Notes: generated by a model from the letters alone, not told the origin. Shown: positions 28,804 through 37,272, counted from the stretch's first letter. The stretch is 64,000 nucleotides of DNA from Bacteroides xylanisolvens XB1A (GCF_000210075.1 NC_021017.1:4111128-4175127); one strand, 5' to 3'. Numbers and translations: made by a program.

Positions 28804-30213
28804 ATGATGAGAAGAACTATTAATTTACTACTGATGTTGCTTTTTGTGGCAGAGGTAACATCTGCGAATACTGTTGATTTTGATAAAGCATTTAAAGAAA
28901 GCGCCCGTATCGAAAAACAGATTAAACGGACCTCTTTTCCGAAACGAACATTTCTTATAACTGATTTTGGAGCAAAAACGGATGATGAGGCTAATCCTTG
29001 CCATGAAGCCATTAATCAGGCTATTTTACAGTGCAGTCTGTCAGGAGGTGGCACAGTAATTGTTCCTAAAGGCACTTTTTATACCGGACCTATTACTCTA
29101 AAGAGCAATGTGAATTTCCATCTCGAAGAGGGAGCTGTTTTGAAATTCTCTACAGATCAAAGCCTTTATTTTCCTGCAGTTTTAACCCGTTGGGAAGGAA
29201 TTGATTGCTATAACGCTCACCCCTTGATTTATGCTTATGGTGAAAGCAATATTGCCATAACAGGAAAAGGTATTATTGACGGACAAGGTAGCATGGAAAC
29301 TTGGTGGCCGATGTGTGGGGCCGTAAAGTATGGTTGGAAAGAAGGCATGGTGGCTCAACGCAATGGAGGTCGTGAACGTCTGTTGATGTATGGTGAAACA
29401 TCGACTCCTGTCTACAAGCGTCTGATGAAGCCGGAAGATGGTATGCGTCCGCAGCTATTGAACTTACATTCCTGCCACACCATCTTGATTGAAGGTGTTA
29501 CTTTGTTAAACTCTCCATTTTGGGTGATTCATCCTCTTTTCTGCGAGAGCTTGATTGTTAGCGGAGTGACTGTTTTCAATCGTGGACCTAACGGAGACGG
29601 ATGTGATCCTGAATCTTGTAAGAATGTGTTGATAGAGAATTGTACATTTGACACGGGTGATGATTGTATTGCCATTAAATCAGGACGTAATGAAGACGGG
29701 CGTAAATGGAATATTCCCAGTGAGAACATTATCGTACGTGGTTGCATGATGAGAAATGGACATGGAGGAGTAGTGATCGGCAGTGAGATTTCCGGTGGTT
29801 ACCGTAACTTGTTTGTAGAAGACTGCCGGATGGATAGCCCGAATCTGGATCGTGTCATTCGTATTAAGACGAGCACTTGCCGTGGAGGACTTATAGAAAA
29901 TGTATATGTGCGCAATGTAACGGTAGGACAATGTCGTGAAGCTGTACTTCGCATCAATCTGCAATATGAGAATCGGGAGAAATGTAAGAGAGGGTTTGAC
30001 CCGATTGTCCGTAATGTGCATTTGAAGAATGTAACTTGTGAGAAGAGTAAATTAGGTGTGCTTATTATCGGATTGGAGGATGATAAACATGTATATAATA
30101 TCAGTGTAGAGGATTCTCACTTTAATAATGTAGCCAAAGGAGCAAATGATATTAAAGGGGCGAAAGATATTACTTTCAAAAACCTTTATATCAATGGTGA
30201 ATTGGTGAAATAG
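28804..30213 (+). CDS. GH28 polygalacturonase-family hydrolase (canonical motifs)
   Basis: 469-aa GH28 enzyme with signal peptide (ending EVTSA). All four family blocks are intact: D265/D268 in NGDGCDPES, D286/D287 in TGDDCIAIKSG, H320 in GHGGVVIGSE, and R353-K355 in RIKTS. These residues invert the anomeric configuration while hydrolysing alpha-galacturonosyl bonds. The block GGGTVIVPKGTFYTGPITL opens the beta-helix. The motif set resembles exo-acting or oligogalacturonide-specific Bacteroides GH28s rather than the divergent GH28 at the left end. It closes the downstream enzyme unit (35 bases after the DUF4450 gene). Activity class is confident, end product preference is not. Confidence 0.9.
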   Translation: MMRRTINLLLMLLFVAEVTSANTVDFDKAFKESARIEKQIKRTSFPKRTFLITDFGAKTDDEANPCHEAINQAILQCSLSGGGTVIVPKGTFYTGPITLKSNVNFHLEEGAVLKFSTDQSLYFPAVLTRWEGIDCYNAHPLIYAYGESNIAITGKGIIDGQGSMETWWPMCGAVKYGWKEGMVAQRNGGRERLLMYGETSTPVYKRLMKPEDGMRPQLLNLHSCHTILIEGVTLLNSPFWVIHPLFCESLIVSGVTVFNRGPNGDGCDPESCKNVLIENCTFDTGDDCIAIKSGRNEDGRKWNIPSENIIVRGCMMRNGHGGVVIGSEISGGYRNLFVEDCRMDSPNLDRVIRIKTSTCRGGLIENVYVRNVTVGQCREAVLRINLQYENREKCKRGFDPIVRNVHLKNVTCEKSKLGVLIIGLEDDKHVYNISVEDSHFNNVAKGANDIKGAKDITFKNLYINGELVK

Positions 30214-30243
30214 GGCATAATTGTAATAGATAAAAATCCAGCT

Positions 30244-30579
30244 ATGAATGAAGAAGAATGGAAGACTGTCTATGACGTACAAATTTATGTTACATCTTTA
30301 TCAGCAATAAGTGATTGTAATTGGAATAAGTTAGAATTCTGGATAAATCTTCATCAGGATGGTTTTATCTATAAGTTGAGACGTTATTACCCTGTACTTT
30401 CTGAAGATGATATACATATCATTCTTTTGTTACGTATCGATTTTAGTAATGCGCAGATTTCAGAGTTGTTCCATATTCTAGGAAGTTCTTTTCGGATACG
30501 CCGTAGTAGATTGAAAAAGAAAATGAATGTTTCTTGTGAATCTATTACCGATTTTATTAAATCATTACGTTTAGAATAA
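30244..30579 (+). CDS. Orphan LuxR/GerE-like helix-turn-helix protein
   Basis: 111 aa with no signal peptide. The C-terminal half (YPVLSEDDIHIILLLRIDF then SNAQISELFHILGSSFRIRR and SRLKKKM) follows the pattern of the GerE-type HTH found at the C-terminus of large TPR-containing Bacteroides regulators, in which LT..D..IC.L...G.SN.EIA.LL is followed by a basic recognition helix. The N-terminal part is too short to hold a sensor. It may be the 3' stump of a larger regulator or a small free-standing DNA-binding protein. It sits at the boundary between the pectin locus and the accessory island, 30 bases after the GH28 stop. Without a sensor domain, target and signal are unknown. Confidence 0.5.
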   Translation: MNEEEWKTVYDVQIYVTSLSAISDCNWNKLEFWINLHQDGFIYKLRRYYPVLSEDDIHIILLLRIDFSNAQISELFHILGSSFRIRRSRLKKKMNVSCESITDFIKSLRLE

Positions 30580-30601
30580 TCTTTCTTTAAAAAACATATT
30601 T

Positions 30602-30634
30602 AAATGCGTATACATTGGCTGTGTATACGCATTT
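30602..30634 (+). terminator. 13-bp perfect hairpin at left end of the duplication
   Basis: AAATGCGTATACA (30602-30614) pairs with TGTATACGCATTT (30622-30634) around a 7-nt loop. A degenerate version lies at about 33461-33493 in the second copy of the duplicated segment. The A/T-rich ends make it a plausible bidirectional terminator after the HTH gene. Confidence 0.5.
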
Positions 30635-30848
30635 GTATACGGTTGAAATTTGTATTCCAATTTATAAATGTCGTCCTTTGTTACAACAAGAACGATAAAT
30701 TCTTATTCGTACTAATAATATGGAAAAATGCAGCTCCTTATCTTATGTGATATAGATGGAATTGGAAGTGAATTATACAATTTTTACAAATATATGATAT
30801 TGCTTTGAAAAAGATATTCAAAATTAGTAATCTCTAAAAGTAATTCTT

Positions 30849-31541
30849 ATGAAAAAGTGGAATTTTGGCTTTGTTATGATTGGATTAGCCTTTCTAATCA
30901 GTATTTTAGTACTTAGTTGTCAGACGGATGAAACTGACGAATACTCTCAACAGGCAGTAGATGTGACTGCTGCTGATCTTTTTATTGCTTCGGAAGCTTA
31001 TCAGAACTTGGAAAAAGAAATAGGAAAGGACATGAGAAGAGAACGAAACGCAATCTCTAAATTGTCTAAAGAAGACTTGGAACAATATCGTTTACTCCGA
31101 AAAGGTATGCTTAATGTTGAGACTCGTACAGAAGCAATTACTCAATTAAAGATTCTGACAGGATATGATTATCAAGCTAACCGTGATCGTATTTCTTCCT
31201 TGGTCAGGGACGTTTTTAAAGATGTAAATTTTACTAAATTAGAGTTGATGAGGGCACGACAAAAAAGTCGAATGTGTAAAGTTGTGATTACACGAACAGA
31301 TACCAATGCAGAATTACGTGAAAAATGCAAGAATGATTGTGATGAAACGACTAAAGAAGATATAATTGCATGTCATAACCATTTTAACGAGAATATTAAA
31401 GATTTACCTGCTAGTGAATTTCCAGATGGTGAAAGCTATAAATTCTGGGTAAAAGTAAGAGATGCCTGTATATCGGCTGCACAAAGGGAGGAAGAAAATT
31501 GTAAAAAAAATTGTGATAAAAGCTATCCAGATGAGGAATAA
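30849..31541 (+). CDS. Cys-rich coiled lipoprotein, copy 1
   Basis: 230-aa predicted lipoprotein (LISILVLSC lipobox). The region after the lipid anchor is helical and highly charged (EKEIGKDMRRERNAISKL). The C-terminal third carries two CX3C pairs (CKNDC and CKKNC) flanking single cysteines (IIAC, DAC), a layout like a disulfide-stapled helical hairpin. I do not recognise the family. It is a paralogue of the protein at 33711 within the tandem duplication and is followed after 38 bases by a DUF4369-like gene. Envelope location is supported; function unknown. Confidence 0.6.
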   Translation: MKKWNFGFVMIGLAFLISILVLSCQTDETDEYSQQAVDVTAADLFIASEAYQNLEKEIGKDMRRERNAISKLSKEDLEQYRLLRKGMLNVETRTEAITQLKILTGYDYQANRDRISSLVRDVFKDVNFTKLELMRARQKSRMCKVVITRTDTNAELREKCKNDCDETTKEDIIACHNHFNENIKDLPASEFPDGESYKFWVKVRDACISAAQREEENCKKNCDKSYPDEE

Positions 31542-31579
31542 ATTTTAATTGTAAGAGTTAATATTTAATAGTCGTAATA

Positions 31580-32305
31580 ATGAAAAAATATCTATTCATT
31601 TTTATTTTCGTATCTATAGCCCAGCTATTTTACGGTCAAGGAAAATATACCATTCAGGGTGAATTACCCGACCATTCGTTAGATGATAGTTATTTGCGTT
31701 TGACTAATAGTTCAGCTCTTAGTCAAGAAAAAGAACGAATTAAACATTTATTTATTGATAGTATATTGGTGGTTGATGGGAAATTCCATTATGAAGGTGT
31801 ACTTTCACAAAAGCCATTCTTAGCGTATCTTTCTAGTGCAAGGACAGGAAGAAATATGTTGGATTTGGGCCTGTATTTTATAGTTGAGCCTGGTAATATT
31901 CATATCCGCATCGCTAATTGGGCAGATGAGGGTGTGGTATCAGGTACTCCTATTAATGAAGATTACAGTACCTATATGATTGGCACAAAGAGAAGTATGG
32001 AAAATCAATTACTTTTTTTAGAAAAATATGCCCAATACCCGGATGTCGTACGATTCCACTTATCTTTTTTATTGAACGGACGAAGAATGTCAAGGGATCC
32101 TAATTTTCCAAAATATCTACAGATTCTCGACCGAATGCCTAAAGCAGATCGGGATATTCTTTTGGCTTGGCTGGACTATACTATTAAAAAGTATGAATAT
32201 GAAAAAAAGACCAAACCATTATTGGACAGTATACGTAACAATGCTCCTCGTTTCATCGAGACTATTCCGAGTAATTCATCATCAACAACGATGAAAAATA
32301 AGTAG
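31580..32305 (+). CDS. DUF4369-like secreted protein without thioredoxin domain, copy 1
   Basis: 241 aa with a signal peptide (ending QLFYGQ). The body (KYTIQGELPDHSLDDSYLRL; GKFHYEGVLSQKPFLAYL; LYFIVEPGNIHIRI; GTPINEDYSTY) follows the pattern of DUF4369, the N-terminal beta-sandwich normally fused to an AhpC/TSA thioredoxin domain in Bacteroidetes. Here no CxxC thioredoxin motif follows; the protein continues as a helical tail with PDVVRFHLSFLLNGRR and RFIETIPSNSS. A near-identical copy exists at 34433 and a remnant at 33127. Loss or absence of the redox part implies a binding or structural role. It probably pairs with the preceding Cys-rich lipoprotein. Confidence 0.55.
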   Translation: MKKYLFIFIFVSIAQLFYGQGKYTIQGELPDHSLDDSYLRLTNSSALSQEKERIKHLFIDSILVVDGKFHYEGVLSQKPFLAYLSSARTGRNMLDLGLYFIVEPGNIHIRIANWADEGVVSGTPINEDYSTYMIGTKRSMENQLLFLEKYAQYPDVVRFHLSFLLNGRRMSRDPNFPKYLQILDRMPKADRDILLAWLDYTIKKYEYEKKTKPLLDSIRNNAPRFIETIPSNSSSTTMKNK

Positions 32306-32408
32306 AATTTTAGTCTTATTGTGATTTGTATGACGTGTTTTTGATTATGAAATTGACAATCAGCGGGAGAATAAGTGCCCTATATGTTACTACCTTAAAA
32401 ATAGTTTT

Positions 32409-32564
32409 ATGAAAAAAAGCAAAGCTTTCTTGAATATGGTTGTGTTAACCTTTTTAATAGCTATATCTATGCTTAGTTGTCAATCGAATGATGATTATTT
32501 GCAAATCGGAATAGGCAATTGTGAGAGTAGCAATGGTATGTGTCCTATAACCGTATTTCATTAG
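32409..32564 (+). CDS. 51-aa lipoprotein, small ORF
   Basis: A 51-codon gene: MKKSKAFLNMV, hydrophobic LTFLIAIS, lipobox MLSC, then a 27-residue mature peptide with two cysteines (GNCESSNGMC). The signal part resembles that of the larger Cys-rich lipoproteins of this cluster (LISILVLSC). Its mature part would be a very short lipopeptide; it could also be a truncated relative of them. It lies 104 bases after the DUF4369-like gene and 36 bases before the broken DUF4251 gene. Function unknown. Confidence 0.45.
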   Translation: MKKSKAFLNMVVLTFLIAISMLSCQSNDDYLQIGIGNCESSNGMCPITVFH

Positions 32565-32600
32565 GCTTTTTATACATCCATATTTAAGTTATAATCTAAT

Positions 32601-33069
32601 ATGAAAGTAAAAAAGCAAATTCTTGTTCTATTTTTGACAATGCTGGTAGAAATTCCGATTCTTTCTGCCCCAAAGCAAAAAAGAACAAAAAAAACAAAAG
32701 GCGGAAGTTGTCGGAAAGATTATTACATCAAAAGTCTACAAGATAAATGTAGGTACTTGCATTCTTCCATATAAAGATCCTATATTATTGAATGAGTCTG
32801 ATTATTCAATAGAAATTAAAAATGATTCAATTTTTTCTGATCTTTTTTATCTCGGTCAAGCTGATATACCATACAGGAGAGGAGCAGAACTTTACTTTCA
32901 GGCTCCTTTGAAAAAATATACTGTGGATATAGATAAAAAGAAAAATGCTCACATCAAGTTTTCTGCAAATACAACAATAGGTAATTGCAACTTTTATATT
33001 AAGGTATATTCCAATGGAAGTGCGAGCATTTATATCACCTTGCAGCAGGGGAAAAGTATCATTTTTTAG
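32601..33069 (+). pseudogene. DUF4251-like secreted protein gene, frameshifted at a run of eight A
   Basis: The first frame (from 32601) gives a signal peptide and a basic stretch (SAPKQKRTKK), then stops at 32774. From 32701 another frame gives AEVVGKIITSKVYKINVG, DYSIEIKNDSIFSDLFYLG, FQAPLKKYTVDIDKKK and FYIKVYSNGSASIYITLQQG, the layout of DUF4251 proteins of Bacteroidetes. Removing one A from the A8 run at 32687-32694 restores a 155-aa protein, the usual size. So this is a broken or slippage-prone gene. Family function is unknown. It lies only in unit 1 of the duplication. Confidence 0.65.
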
Positions 33070-33126
33070 GAGAATTAAATATGTGAAGAGAAGAAACGGA
33101 GTCTCTGTAACACTTAAATTATTATC

Positions 33127-33443
33127 ATGAGAAAATATCTATTCATATTAATGTTTGTATCTATAGCCCAACTATTTTACGGACAAGAGAAATACACGAT
33201 TCAAGGTGAATTTCCAGATAATTCGCGATTAGGGAATCTGAACTCTCTCAATATCTACGCATTATTAATTCAATGCCCCAAGCGGATCGAGATGCTTTTT
33301 TGTCGTGGTGGGATTATATTATAAAAGAACGAGAATTTAAAAGGAAGAGCAGAATAATATTAGATAGTTTGATCGGTGATCCACCTCGTTTCATCGAGAC
33401 TATTCCGAGTAGTTCATCATCAACAACTGTAAAAAATGAGTAA
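33127..33443 (+). pseudogene. DUF4369-like remnant, internally deleted
   Basis: The 5' end encodes MRKYLFILMFVSIAQLFYGQ and KYTIQGEFPDNS, matching the starts of the two intact DUF4369-like proteins. After about 40 codons the match jumps to their 3' end in another frame (MPQADRDAFLSWWDYIIK; RFIETIPSSSSSTTVKNE) and ends at 33443. About 100-130 codons are missing. The sequence is a dead third paralogue whose end overlaps the seven-codon DUF1573 stump, just as the intact gene overlaps the intact DUF1573 gene. Confidence 0.75.
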
Positions 33444-33455
33444 AATCCTTGGTCT

Positions 33456-35219
33456 TTAAAAAACGCATATACATTGGCTGTGTATACGTATTTGTATACG
33501 GTTGAAATTTGTATTTAAATTTATAAATGTCGTCCTTTGTAACAGCAAGAGCAATAAACTTTTATTCGTACTAATATTATGGAAAAATACAGTTCCTTAT
33601 CTTATTTGATATAGACAGAACTGGAAAATGAGCCAAACGATTATCTACTAATATCTTGGTATCGCCTTGAAAAAGATATTCAATATTATTAATCTCTAAA
33701 AGTAGTTCTTATGAAAAAAATGAATTTAGGCTTTATTATGGTTGGATTAGTTTTTCTAATCAGTATTTCTGTGCTTAGTTGTCAGGCGGATGAAGCTGAC
33801 GATTACTTTCAACAGGCAGAAGATGTGACTGCCGCTGATCTCTTTATTGCTTCGGAAGCCTATCAGAACTTACAAAAAGAAATAAGGAAGGGGATTAGGC
33901 GAAGGCGAAACGCAATTAACGAATTATCTTCAGAAGGGAAGGAACAGTATCATCAGCTTAAGAAACAATTGTTGAATTCTGAAACTCGTATGGAAGCAAG
34001 AGTGCAATTGAATATTTTGTTAAAATATGATGAACGAACCGAACGGAATAGAATTTTTTCTATATTTCAAGAAGTTTATGAGGGAGTTGATGTCACCCGA
34101 TTAGAATTAATAAGAGCTCGGCAAAAATATCAAATGCATAAAATTGTTATTGGTACACGAGCGGAAGATCCAGAGGCACTTGAGAATTGTAATAAAAAAT
34201 GTGATGGTGATATGGAACAAGGTGTAACTAATTGCTATGAGATATTCAATACATGTCTTGAAAATGTACCGGCAAAGGAAAAATTATATCAAGAGGGACC
34301 TAGATATGAGGCATGCGTAGATAGTCATGATTTCTGTTTGGATTGTTGTTATTTTGATTTAACTGGGTGTCAAGATGCTTGTCAGGCGGCATATGGTAAA
34401 AAAGAAAAATGATAAATTTAATATATATAAAAATGAAATATAGTAGTATATTGCTAATTATCGCATTCGTTTCTATAGCTCAACAGTTTTATGGACAAGA
34501 AAAGTACACCATTTGGGGTGAATTACCCGACCATTCGTTGGATAATAGTTATTTGCGTTTAGTTAACAATTCTGCCATTGGTCAAGAGTATGAGCGCATG
34601 AAACATTCATTTATTGATAGTATATTGGTGGTTGACGGGAAATTCCATTATGAAGGTGTACTTTCACAAAAGCCATTCTTAGCGTATCTTTCTAGTGCCA
34701 GAACAGGAAGAAATATGTTGGATTTGGGCTTATATTTTATAGTTGAGCCTGGTAATATCCATATCCGTATCGCTAATTGGGCAGATAAGGGTATTGTATC
34801 AGGTACTCCTATTAACGACGATTATAACAGATGTATTATCGAACAGCAAAAAAAAGTGGATAGAGAGCGTTCTCTTCAAAATAGAAGTGCATCTTTCAGA
34901 GATGCATACATACATGCCAACGAATGTAGACTTTTTTTCTTAGAGAAATATGCTCAATATCCAGATGTCGTACGATTCCACTTATCTTTTTTGTTGAACG
35001 GACGAAGAGCATCAAAGGATCCTGATTTCCCAAAATATCTACGGATTCTCGACCGAATGCCCAAAGCCGATCGAGATATTCTTTTGGCTTGGCGGGACTA
35101 TACTATTAAAAGAGAAGAATATAGAGAAAAGACCAAACCGTTGTTGGATAGTATACGTGATAATGCGCCCCGTTTCATCGAGACTATTCCGAGTAGTTCA
35201 TCATCAACAACTATAAAAA
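33456..35219 (+). repeat. Tandem duplication, unit 2 (shortened)
   Basis: Second copy of the leader, Cys-rich lipoprotein and DUF4369-like genes, followed by an intact DUF1573 gene. It lacks the segment with the 51-codon lipoprotein and DUF4251 genes found in unit 1, being about 1.07 kb shorter. In the DUF4369 genes a stretch of about 165 bases (31757-31925 versus 34611-34779) differs at only a few positions, while the lipoprotein genes have diverged more, which suggests gene conversion or uneven selection. Confidence 0.75.
33711..34412 (+). CDS. Cys-rich coiled lipoprotein, copy 2
   Basis: 233-aa paralogue of the lipoprotein at 30849, with the same lipobox (LISISVLSC) and the shared block DVTAADLFIASEAYQNL. 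The C-terminal part is richer in cysteine: CNKKC, TNC, NTC, EAC, CLDCC and a final CQDAC. First and last pairs are CX3C in both paralogues although the residues between have diverged, so the cysteines look selected. The stop overlaps, by four bases, an ATG at 34409, but the next gene more likely starts at 34433. Unknown family, probably anchored in the envelope and disulfide-bonded outside the cytoplasm. Confidence 0.6.
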   Translation: MKKMNLGFIMVGLVFLISISVLSCQADEADDYFQQAEDVTAADLFIASEAYQNLQKEIRKGIRRRRNAINELSSEGKEQYHQLKKQLLNSETRMEARVQLNILLKYDERTERNRIFSIFQEVYEGVDVTRLELIRARQKYQMHKIVIGTRAEDPEALENCNKKCDGDMEQGVTNCYEIFNTCLENVPAKEKLYQEGPRYEACVDSHDFCLDCCYFDLTGCQDACQAAYGKKEK

Positions 35220-35227
35220 ATGAGTAA
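34433..35227 (+). CDS. DUF4369-like secreted protein without thioredoxin domain, copy 2
   Basis: 264 aa counted from the ATG at 34433, chosen because it puts the signal peptide (MKYSSILLIIAFVSIAQQFYGQ) at the terminus; an ATG at 34409 is in frame but overlaps the previous gene. The region DSILVVDGKFHYEGVL to IRIANWAD is almost identical to copy 1. Copy 2 has extra residues (QQKKVDRERSLQNRSASF) where copy 1 is shorter. No thioredoxin motif follows. It overlaps the DUF1573 gene by eight bases, suggesting translational coupling. Function unknown. Confidence 0.55.
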   Translation: MKYSSILLIIAFVSIAQQFYGQEKYTIWGELPDHSLDNSYLRLVNNSAIGQEYERMKHSFIDSILVVDGKFHYEGVLSQKPFLAYLSSARTGRNMLDLGLYFIVEPGNIHIRIANWADKGIVSGTPINDDYNRCIIEQQKKVDRERSLQNRSASFRDAYIHANECRLFFLEKYAQYPDVVRFHLSFLLNGRRASKDPDFPKYLRILDRMPKADRDILLAWRDYTIKREEYREKTKPLLDSIRDNAPRFIETIPSSSSSTTIKNE

Positions 35228-35594
35228 AATCCTTGGTCTTATTGTTATTCTGCTGATTTGCGTTTCTTGCAATCAAAAAAGGAAGGCAGAGATGTCCCTG
35301 TCTTCCTATACACACGATTTCGGAATAATTAGTTCTGATATAATTTGTCGTGATAGCATTACAATCACCAATGTAGGCAATGCCAGATTGGAGATAGGAG
35401 AGATCGAAACTGGATGTGGATGTACACAAGCATCGGTGGAGAAGTATGAATTAAATCCTGACGAATCGTGCTCGCTTCATTTTTCTTTCAATCCGAAAGG
35501 AAAGGGATTAGGAGCGAAAGAAGAATTAATTATTATCAATGCAAATACAGACTCCCTCTTTTATATTCTGCAAGTTAAGGCAATTATTCAGTGA
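35220..35594 (+). CDS. DUF1573 lipoprotein
   Basis: 124-aa lipoprotein (lipobox ICVSC) with the DUF1573 signature: THDFGIISSDI, ITITNVGNARLEIGEIETGC with CGCT, then LHFSFNPKGKG. The fold is an Ig-like/MSP-type beta-sandwich, common and functionally obscure in Bacteroidetes, often next to thioredoxin-fold or envelope genes. Its start lies inside the end of the DUF4369-like gene, and its end is overlapped by 56 bases by the O-antigen-ligase-like gene, so the three are probably one translationally coupled unit. A seven-codon duplicate of its start is preserved at 33436-33459. Confidence 0.8.
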   Translation: MSKILGLIVILLICVSCNQKRKAEMSLSSYTHDFGIISSDIICRDSITITNVGNARLEIGEIETGCGCTQASVEKYELNPDESCSLHFSFNPKGKGLGAKEELIIINANTDSLFYILQVKAIIQ

Positions 35595-37272
35595 TAATGT
35601 TTTTACGTTTTCTTTTTTACTTATCACCACCTTATACTTATCGGCTGATTGGTTTATGGATAGGTATTTTATGCCTAAAAATATAAGTTTCGTTGTCGGC
35701 ATCATATTATGGGGAGGTATTTGCATAGGGAACTGGAAGCGAAAAATTAGACTGTCTGTTGATTTTCTATTTCTGTCTTTTACTGTTTTTATGGGATATG
35801 TTTTCGTTTGCAGTCTCTTTACATCACAATATATACACAGTGTATACATTGTATCTGGATGGATTCTTTTTGTGTTGATGCGTAATAGAAAAAATCCTAC
35901 AGAAACATTTAATAGCATTTTAGCTGTCGTTGGAGTTTTGTCGGCCTTGTATGGCTTGCTGCAATATGTAGGGTGTATAGAAATTCAATCTTATTTTCCA
36001 GTTACCGGTTCTTTTGATAATCCCGCCGGATTTGCTGCGAGCATCGTTCTCTGTTATCCTTTTCTTTTGTGTCATTCTTCTAACGGAAAAAGAAGAACGT
36101 TCAAGGTTATGGCGTGCCTTCTCCTCATTATAGTCGTTATCTTATCCGGTTCGAGAACAGGTGTACTTACTTTATGCGTAGTAACACTCCTTTTTTATGC
36201 TCTCCGTTATCGGAAGTTAATTCATAAAAGGCGCATCTTTCTTATCAGCGGAGGCGCTTTGTTTCTAATAAGTTTATTCATTGGACTGATTTATCTAAAA
36301 CCAGCTTCCGCTTCCGGTCGTGTTCTGATTTGGAAAGTATCTGCCGGATTGTGTAAGGAACATATAATTCAGGGAAACGGACTTGGTTCTTTTAAGGCGG
36401 ATTACATGCCGGAACAAGCCAAATATTTGTCTTCCTCCCATGCTGATGAAAGCGATAGAATATTGGCAGGAAACACGAATTATCCATTTAATGAGTATCT
36501 GTTGCTGCTGATTGAACAAGGACTTATAGGAATCGCTTTATTCTTATTGTCGTTGATTGCTGTTTTTCGAAGTAATGTGGCATTTGACACTCCAGCCATA
36601 CTGACGCTTGTTTCTATTGCTATATTTTCCTGTTTTTCTTATCCATTCAAATATACTTTTGTTTGGTTCATGATTATCTACTGCTTCGCTTCACTTAATC
36701 AACGGGAGGTTGCTCTACGAACAATACGTTTCAACAAGCCATTTTTATTGATTATTCTTTTTATACTCTGTTTCTTTTTGATTAAGAATATCATTTTCGA
36801 GCGTACATGGAAACGAATTTCGTTGGTTGCAGAAAAGAACAATGGTTTGCTGGATAATGAATTATCTGTATTTACCAAGCTATATGATGAGTGGAATGGC
36901 AATCCCTATTTCTTGTACAATTATGCATCAGAATTGAAAAATGTGGAATTGTACAAACAAAGCGTCAACATATTCTTGCATTGCGAATCTTATATCAATA
37001 CGTATGACCTGCAAATGCAATTGGCGGATAATTACTATCAAATGGAATGTTGGGAAGAAGCTGAAAGACGATATAAGCTGGCACAATGTATGTGTCCTAG
37101 CCGTTTTCTTCCATTACAAGGACTTTTGAGGGTCTATGTAAAATCTGATAACTGCATACTTGCCGAACGGATAGCTTTAGAAATAATAAATAAACGAATA
37201 AAGATACCATCTTACACTGTTACTATCATACAAGAAGAGGCTAGAAACTATTTGCGTAAAAAGAATATTTAA
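35539..37272 (+). CDS. O-antigen ligase (Wzy_C)-like membrane protein with TPR-like tail
   Basis: 577 aa with about ten to twelve membrane segments, followed by a soluble helical tail (residues ~440-577) containing TPR-like repeats (NPYFLYNYASELKNVELYKQ; DNYYQMECWEEAERRYKLAQ). The membrane part has the superfamily hallmarks: GSFDNPAGFA from G157, LSGSRTG, and a large loop with GRVLIWKVSAGLCKEHIIQG and FNEYLLLLIEQG. Family members transfer lipid-linked glycans to lipid A or to proteins. No O-antigen or capsule genes are nearby, so it may modify a partner protein of this cluster. The start overlaps the DUF1573 gene; no better in-frame start is visible before the first membrane segment. Confidence 0.75.
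   Translation: MQIQTPSFIFCKLRQLFSDNVFTFSFLLITTLYLSADWFMDRYFMPKNISFVVGIILWGGICIGNWKRKIRLSVDFLFLSFTVFMGYVFVCSLFTSQYIHSVYIVSGWILFVLMRNRKNPTETFNSILAVVGVLSALYGLLQYVGCIEIQSYFPVTGSFDNPAGFAASIVLCYPFLLCHSSNGKRRTFKVMACLLLIIVVILSGSRTGVLTLCVVTLLFYALRYRKLIHKRRIFLISGGALFLISLFIGLIYLKPASASGRVLIWKVSAGLCKEHIIQGNGLGSFKADYMPEQAKYLSSSHADESDRILAGNTNYPFNEYLLLLIEQGLIGIALFLLSLIAVFRSNVAFDTPAILTLVSIAIFSCFSYPFKYTFVWFMIIYCFASLNQREVALRTIRFNKPFLLIILFILCFFLIKNIIFERTWKRISLVAEKNNGLLDNELSVFTKLYDEWNGNPYFLYNYASELKNVELYKQSVNIFLHCESYINTYDLQMQLADNYYQMECWEEAERRYKLAQCMCPSRFLPLQGLLRVYVKSDNCILAERIALEIINKRIKIPSYTVTIIQEEARNYLRKKNI

Larger units (their letters stand above)
30590..33456 (+). repeat. Tandem duplication, unit 1
   Basis: The 270-base stretch before the first Cys-rich lipoprotein (30580-30848), that gene and the following DUF4369-like gene recur at 33449-35219 with an offset of about 2.86 kb (for example ACATTGGCTG at 30612 and 33471; lipoprotein starts at 30849 and 33711). 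Unit 1 also holds a 51-codon lipoprotein gene, a broken DUF4251 gene and a DUF4369 remnant. It ends inside the first seven codons of a DUF1573 gene copy (33436-33459), which then read into the repeat of the 30590 region and stop. That gives a readable breakpoint near 33456. Confidence 0.8.

Noticed and set aside
30590..35240. Insertion sequence as cause of the repeat
   Set aside because: No transposase and no terminal inverted repeats; structure fits tandem duplication.
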